This document shows positions 62,044 to 64,000 of a stretch of 64,000 nucleotides of DNA, one piece after another. This DNA is from Aeromicrobium choanae (GTDB lineage: Bacteria; Actinomycetota; Actinomycetes; Propionibacteriales; Nocardioidaceae). The position numbers and the translations under genes are program-made. A model generated the notes under the pieces. That model was given only the letters and a program-made list of their open reading frames with translations, ran no database searches and was not told the DNA's origin. Location of the stretch: contig NZ_LT796768.1 in assembly GCF_900167475.1 (NCBI RefSeq), positions 2,170,001-2,234,000 of the forward strand, written 5' to 3'. The number at the start of each line of letters is the position of its first letter. Position 1 is the stretch's first letter.

Positions 62044-63489
62044 GTGAGCGCTCTGGGAACACGACCCACCCGGGTCGCGCAACGGGGTGGGCTGCGCCGT
62101 GCGCTGCTGCTGATCCTGGGCACCGTGGTGTGGCCGGGCATCGCCCAGTTCCTCGCCGGCGCCCGGCGCCTGGGCGCGGTCGTCATGATCCTGTGGGTCG
62201 CCGCGATCACCGCCGCGCTCGTGGTGTGGTTCCGGTTCCGCCCCGACCGCGCGCAGGTCATCGACTGGCTCACCGACCCTTCGGTCCTGCAGGTCGCCCG
62301 CGTCGCCGGCCTCGTCCTGGCGATCGTGTGGATGTTCCTGTTCGTCGACGCGTGGCGCCTCGCGCTCGTGCGCAGCCTCGGCTGGTGGCGCCTCGGCGTG
62401 ATCTCGATCATCAACGTCACGATCGTCGCCCTGGTCACCTCGACCACGTATCTGGGCTGGAACACCGTGACCGCGTCGAAGGACGTCGTCGAGCAGGTCT
62501 TCCACGAGACCGAGGTCAAGTCGCCCCTCCAGGGCCGCTACAACATCCTTTTGCTCGGAGCCGACTCCGGCGACGACCGCACCGGCCTGCGCCCCGACTC
62601 GATCAACCTCGTGAGCATCGACGCCGAGACCGGCGTGCCCGTGATGGTGTCGCTGCCGCGCAACCTGCAGAACGTGCCGTTCCCCGAGGACTCCCCGATG
62701 CGCACGCTCTACCCGTACGGCTACAACTGCGGATCCGAGTGCCTGCTGAACGCCGTGCACACGGCCGCGTCGGGCCGTCCGGACCTCTACCCCAAGAGCA
62801 AGGACCCGGGCCTGGACGCCACGCTCGAGGCCGTCGAGGGCGTCACGGGCCTCAAGGTCAACTACCACGTGCTCGTGAACATGAAAGGCTTCTCCAGCCT
62901 CGTCGACGCCACCGGCGGCGTGACGATGGACATCAAGGAGCCCATCGCGATGTTCGGCAAGGACGACGCCTGGAAGCAGGTGTACATCCAGCCCGGCAAG
63001 CAGAAGCTCAACGGCAAGGAGGCGCTCTGGTACGGCCGCAGCCGGGTGCAGTCCGACGACTACACGCGCATGGGCCGCCAGAAGTGCCTCATGCAGGCGA
63101 TGCTCGAGCAGCTGAGCCCCGAGCAGGTCGTGCTCAACGCGGGCAAGATCGCCACGAGCTCGGCGCAGATGCTCAGCACTGACATCCCCGCCTCGGAGCT
63201 GGGTGCCTTCGGCGACCTGGCCCTCAAGGCCAAGGACCGCCAGATCGCCACCCTCTCGGTCGTGCCGCCCGAGTACTCCACCGTCACGCCGAACTTCGAG
63301 CAGATCCGCGCCGACGTGGCGAAGCTGGTGGCCAAGAGCGAGCGCCAGCAGAAGAAGCAGGCCAAGCAGTCGGCGCCCACGACGGCCACGCCGACCACCG
63401 AGGCCACGACCGAGGCTCCGACCACCGAGCCGACCACGAAGTCGCCGACCGAGGCCAACAACACCGAGGACCTCGCCGCGTCCTGCTGA
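62044..63489 (+). CDS. LCP family protein 3
   Basis: The 481-residue protein has the same plan as LCP 2: N-terminal helices (about 18-130), then NILLLGADSGDDRTGLRPDS and ALWYGRSRVQSDDYTRMGRQ, and a Thr/Pro/Glu-rich tail ending AASC. Both paralogues end in a lone Cys. GTG start with GGAGAGGGAACGGC upstream. GGAACC-17-GTCGGT in the spacer could be an envelope-stress (ECF) promoter, weak evidence. Confidence 0.92.
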   Translation: MSALGTRPTRVAQRGGLRRALLLILGTVVWPGIAQFLAGARRLGAVVMILWVAAITAALVVWFRFRPDRAQVIDWLTDPSVLQVARVAGLVLAIVWMFLFVDAWRLALVRSLGWWRLGVISIINVTIVALVTSTTYLGWNTVTASKDVVEQVFHETEVKSPLQGRYNILLLGADSGDDRTGLRPDSINLVSIDAETGVPVMVSLPRNLQNVPFPEDSPMRTLYPYGYNCGSECLLNAVHTAASGRPDLYPKSKDPGLDATLEAVEGVTGLKVNYHVLVNMKGFSSLVDATGGVTMDIKEPIAMFGKDDAWKQVYIQPGKQKLNGKEALWYGRSRVQSDDYTRMGRQKCLMQAMLEQLSPEQVVLNAGKIATSSAQMLSTDIPASELGAFGDLALKAKDRQIATLSVVPPEYSTVTPNFEQIRADVAKLVAKSERQQKKQAKQSAPTTATPTTEATTEAPTTEPTTKSPTEANNTEDLAASC

Positions 63490-63518
63490 CCGCGGTGAGT
63501 GGGCGCGGGGTCAGTGCG

Positions 63519-64000
63519 TCAGCGGGTCTCTTCGTAGGCGGCGATGACCTCGTCGGGGTCGCCGTCCATCATGAGCTCGCCCTTCTCGATCCAGATCACG
63601 CGGTTGCACGTGTCGCGGATCGACTGCATCGAGTGGCTCACCAGGAACACGGTGCCCGCGTTGTCGCGGATCTCGCGGATGCGCTGCTCGCTGCGCTTGC
63701 GGAACTTCCGGTCGCCCACGGCCAGCGCCTCGTCGACGATGAGGATCTCGTGGTTGCGGATCGTGGCGATCGCGAACTTCAGGCGGGCGGTCATGCCCGA
63801 GGAGTACGTGCGCATGGGCAGGTCGATGAACGGCCGGATGCCGGCGAAGTCGACGATCTCCTCGTAGCGCTCCTCGATCTCGGCCTTGGAGAAGCCGAGG
63901 GCCAGGCCGCCCAGGATGACGTTGCGCTGGCCCGACAGGGGCTTGATGAGGGCTGCGCCCACGCCGAGCATGCTGGGGCGCGAGCTGGCGTAGATGGCGC
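63519..64000 (-). CDS. Polysaccharide/teichoic acid exporter ATPase, TagH/Wzt-like (5' end outside window)
   Basis: The visible 160 codons cover the back part of an ABC ATPase: the AIYASSRPSMLGVGAAL stretch, signature YSSGMTARLKFAIA, Walker B ILIVDEALAVGD and H-loop LVSHSM. The wording fits TagH/RfbE/Wzt ATPases that export glycopolymers. It lies beside three LCP genes whose products attach such polymers to the wall. The start is beyond the window. Confidence 0.92.
   Translation of the reverse strand, partial: AIYASSRPSMLGVGAALIKPLSGQRNVILGGLALGFSKAEIEERYEEIVDFAGIRPFIDLPMRTYSSGMTARLKFAIATIRNHEILIVDEALAVGDRKFRKRSEQRIREIRDNAGTVFLVSHSMQSIRDTCNRVIWIEKGELMMDGDPDEVIAAYEETR

Noticed and set aside
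1..64000. CRISPR arrays, tRNA or rRNA genes, transposases
   Set aside because: Looked for regular spaced repeats, clover-leaf genes and transposase motifs on both strands by eye; none found.

Overview
The window is a high-GC (about 70% by eye) chromosomal segment with dense genes, GTG starts, ATGA overlaps and many apparently leaderless starts. It looks like an actinobacterium. The mix of a SpoIID/amidase cell-wall protein, HtaA-type heme proteins, an AccA3/AccD/AccE carboxylase and LCP proteins suggests Propionibacteriales, perhaps a Nocardioides- or Aeromicrobium-like organism (inference). From memory, the gene order follows the M. tuberculosis Rv3315c-Rv3267 region: cdd-deoA-add, PNP and phosphomutase, lpdA, accA3, maf-accE-accD-birA, purK-purE-fadE25, LCP. 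Three blocks look inserted into this backbone: a deoxyribose operon with a ketose cluster, a heme-uptake cluster, and a small secreted-protein operon.

Left part (1-26.6 kb): nucleoside and sugar use. A plus-strand operon carries a nucleoside-type ABC transporter (ATPase and two permeases), cytidine deaminase, a cytochrome P450, thymidine phosphorylase, a MaoC-like hydratase and adenosine deaminase. It converges on a minus-strand operon: transketolase, DeoC, a full aldehyde dehydrogenase, a cysteine-free half aldehyde dehydrogenase, and a uridine-kinase-like protein. Together they can import nucleosides, split off (deoxy)ribose phosphate, cleave it and oxidise the acetaldehyde. Two ROK regulators then stand divergent from a second ABC importer with a ketose 3-epimerase, an FGGY kinase and a Gfo/Idh oxidoreductase. 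A phosphohexomutase/phosphopentomutase-like enzyme, purine nucleoside phosphorylase and a TetR regulator end the section. An 80-bp repeat sits in the transporter operon as two identical copies and in the aldehyde dehydrogenase operon as one diverged copy. Each copy is a 27-codon reading frame joined to its neighbours by ATGA overlaps, much like mycobacterial MIRU elements.

Middle part (26.6-39.9 kb): heme acquisition. Two HtaA-domain surface proteins (one domain and four domains) are transcribed away from a spacer holding two DtxR/IdeR-like boxes. The four-domain protein leads into HmuT, HmuU, HmuV and, after a pair of palindromes 21 bp apart, heme oxygenase HmuO. LpdA-like quinone reductase, a large secreted amidase-FN3-SpoIID protein and a small holin-like membrane protein follow.

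Right part (39.9-64 kb): acyl-CoA carboxylase genes (accA3, accD, accE, birA), two acyl-CoA dehydrogenases, Maf, an SPFH protein, a VWA protein, a PH-domain membrane protein overlapping an Rv1264-like adenylate cyclase, purK-purE, and hydrolases. An operon at 56.6-58.0 kb encodes a secreted protein with a six-cysteine cationic C-terminal region and two tiny two-helix membrane proteins; it is the best candidate for an undescribed system. Three LCP ligases and the end of a TagH/Wzt-like exporter ATPase close the window. No tRNA, rRNA, CRISPR, insertion sequence or prophage was seen, and no stretch over 300 bases lacks a gene.
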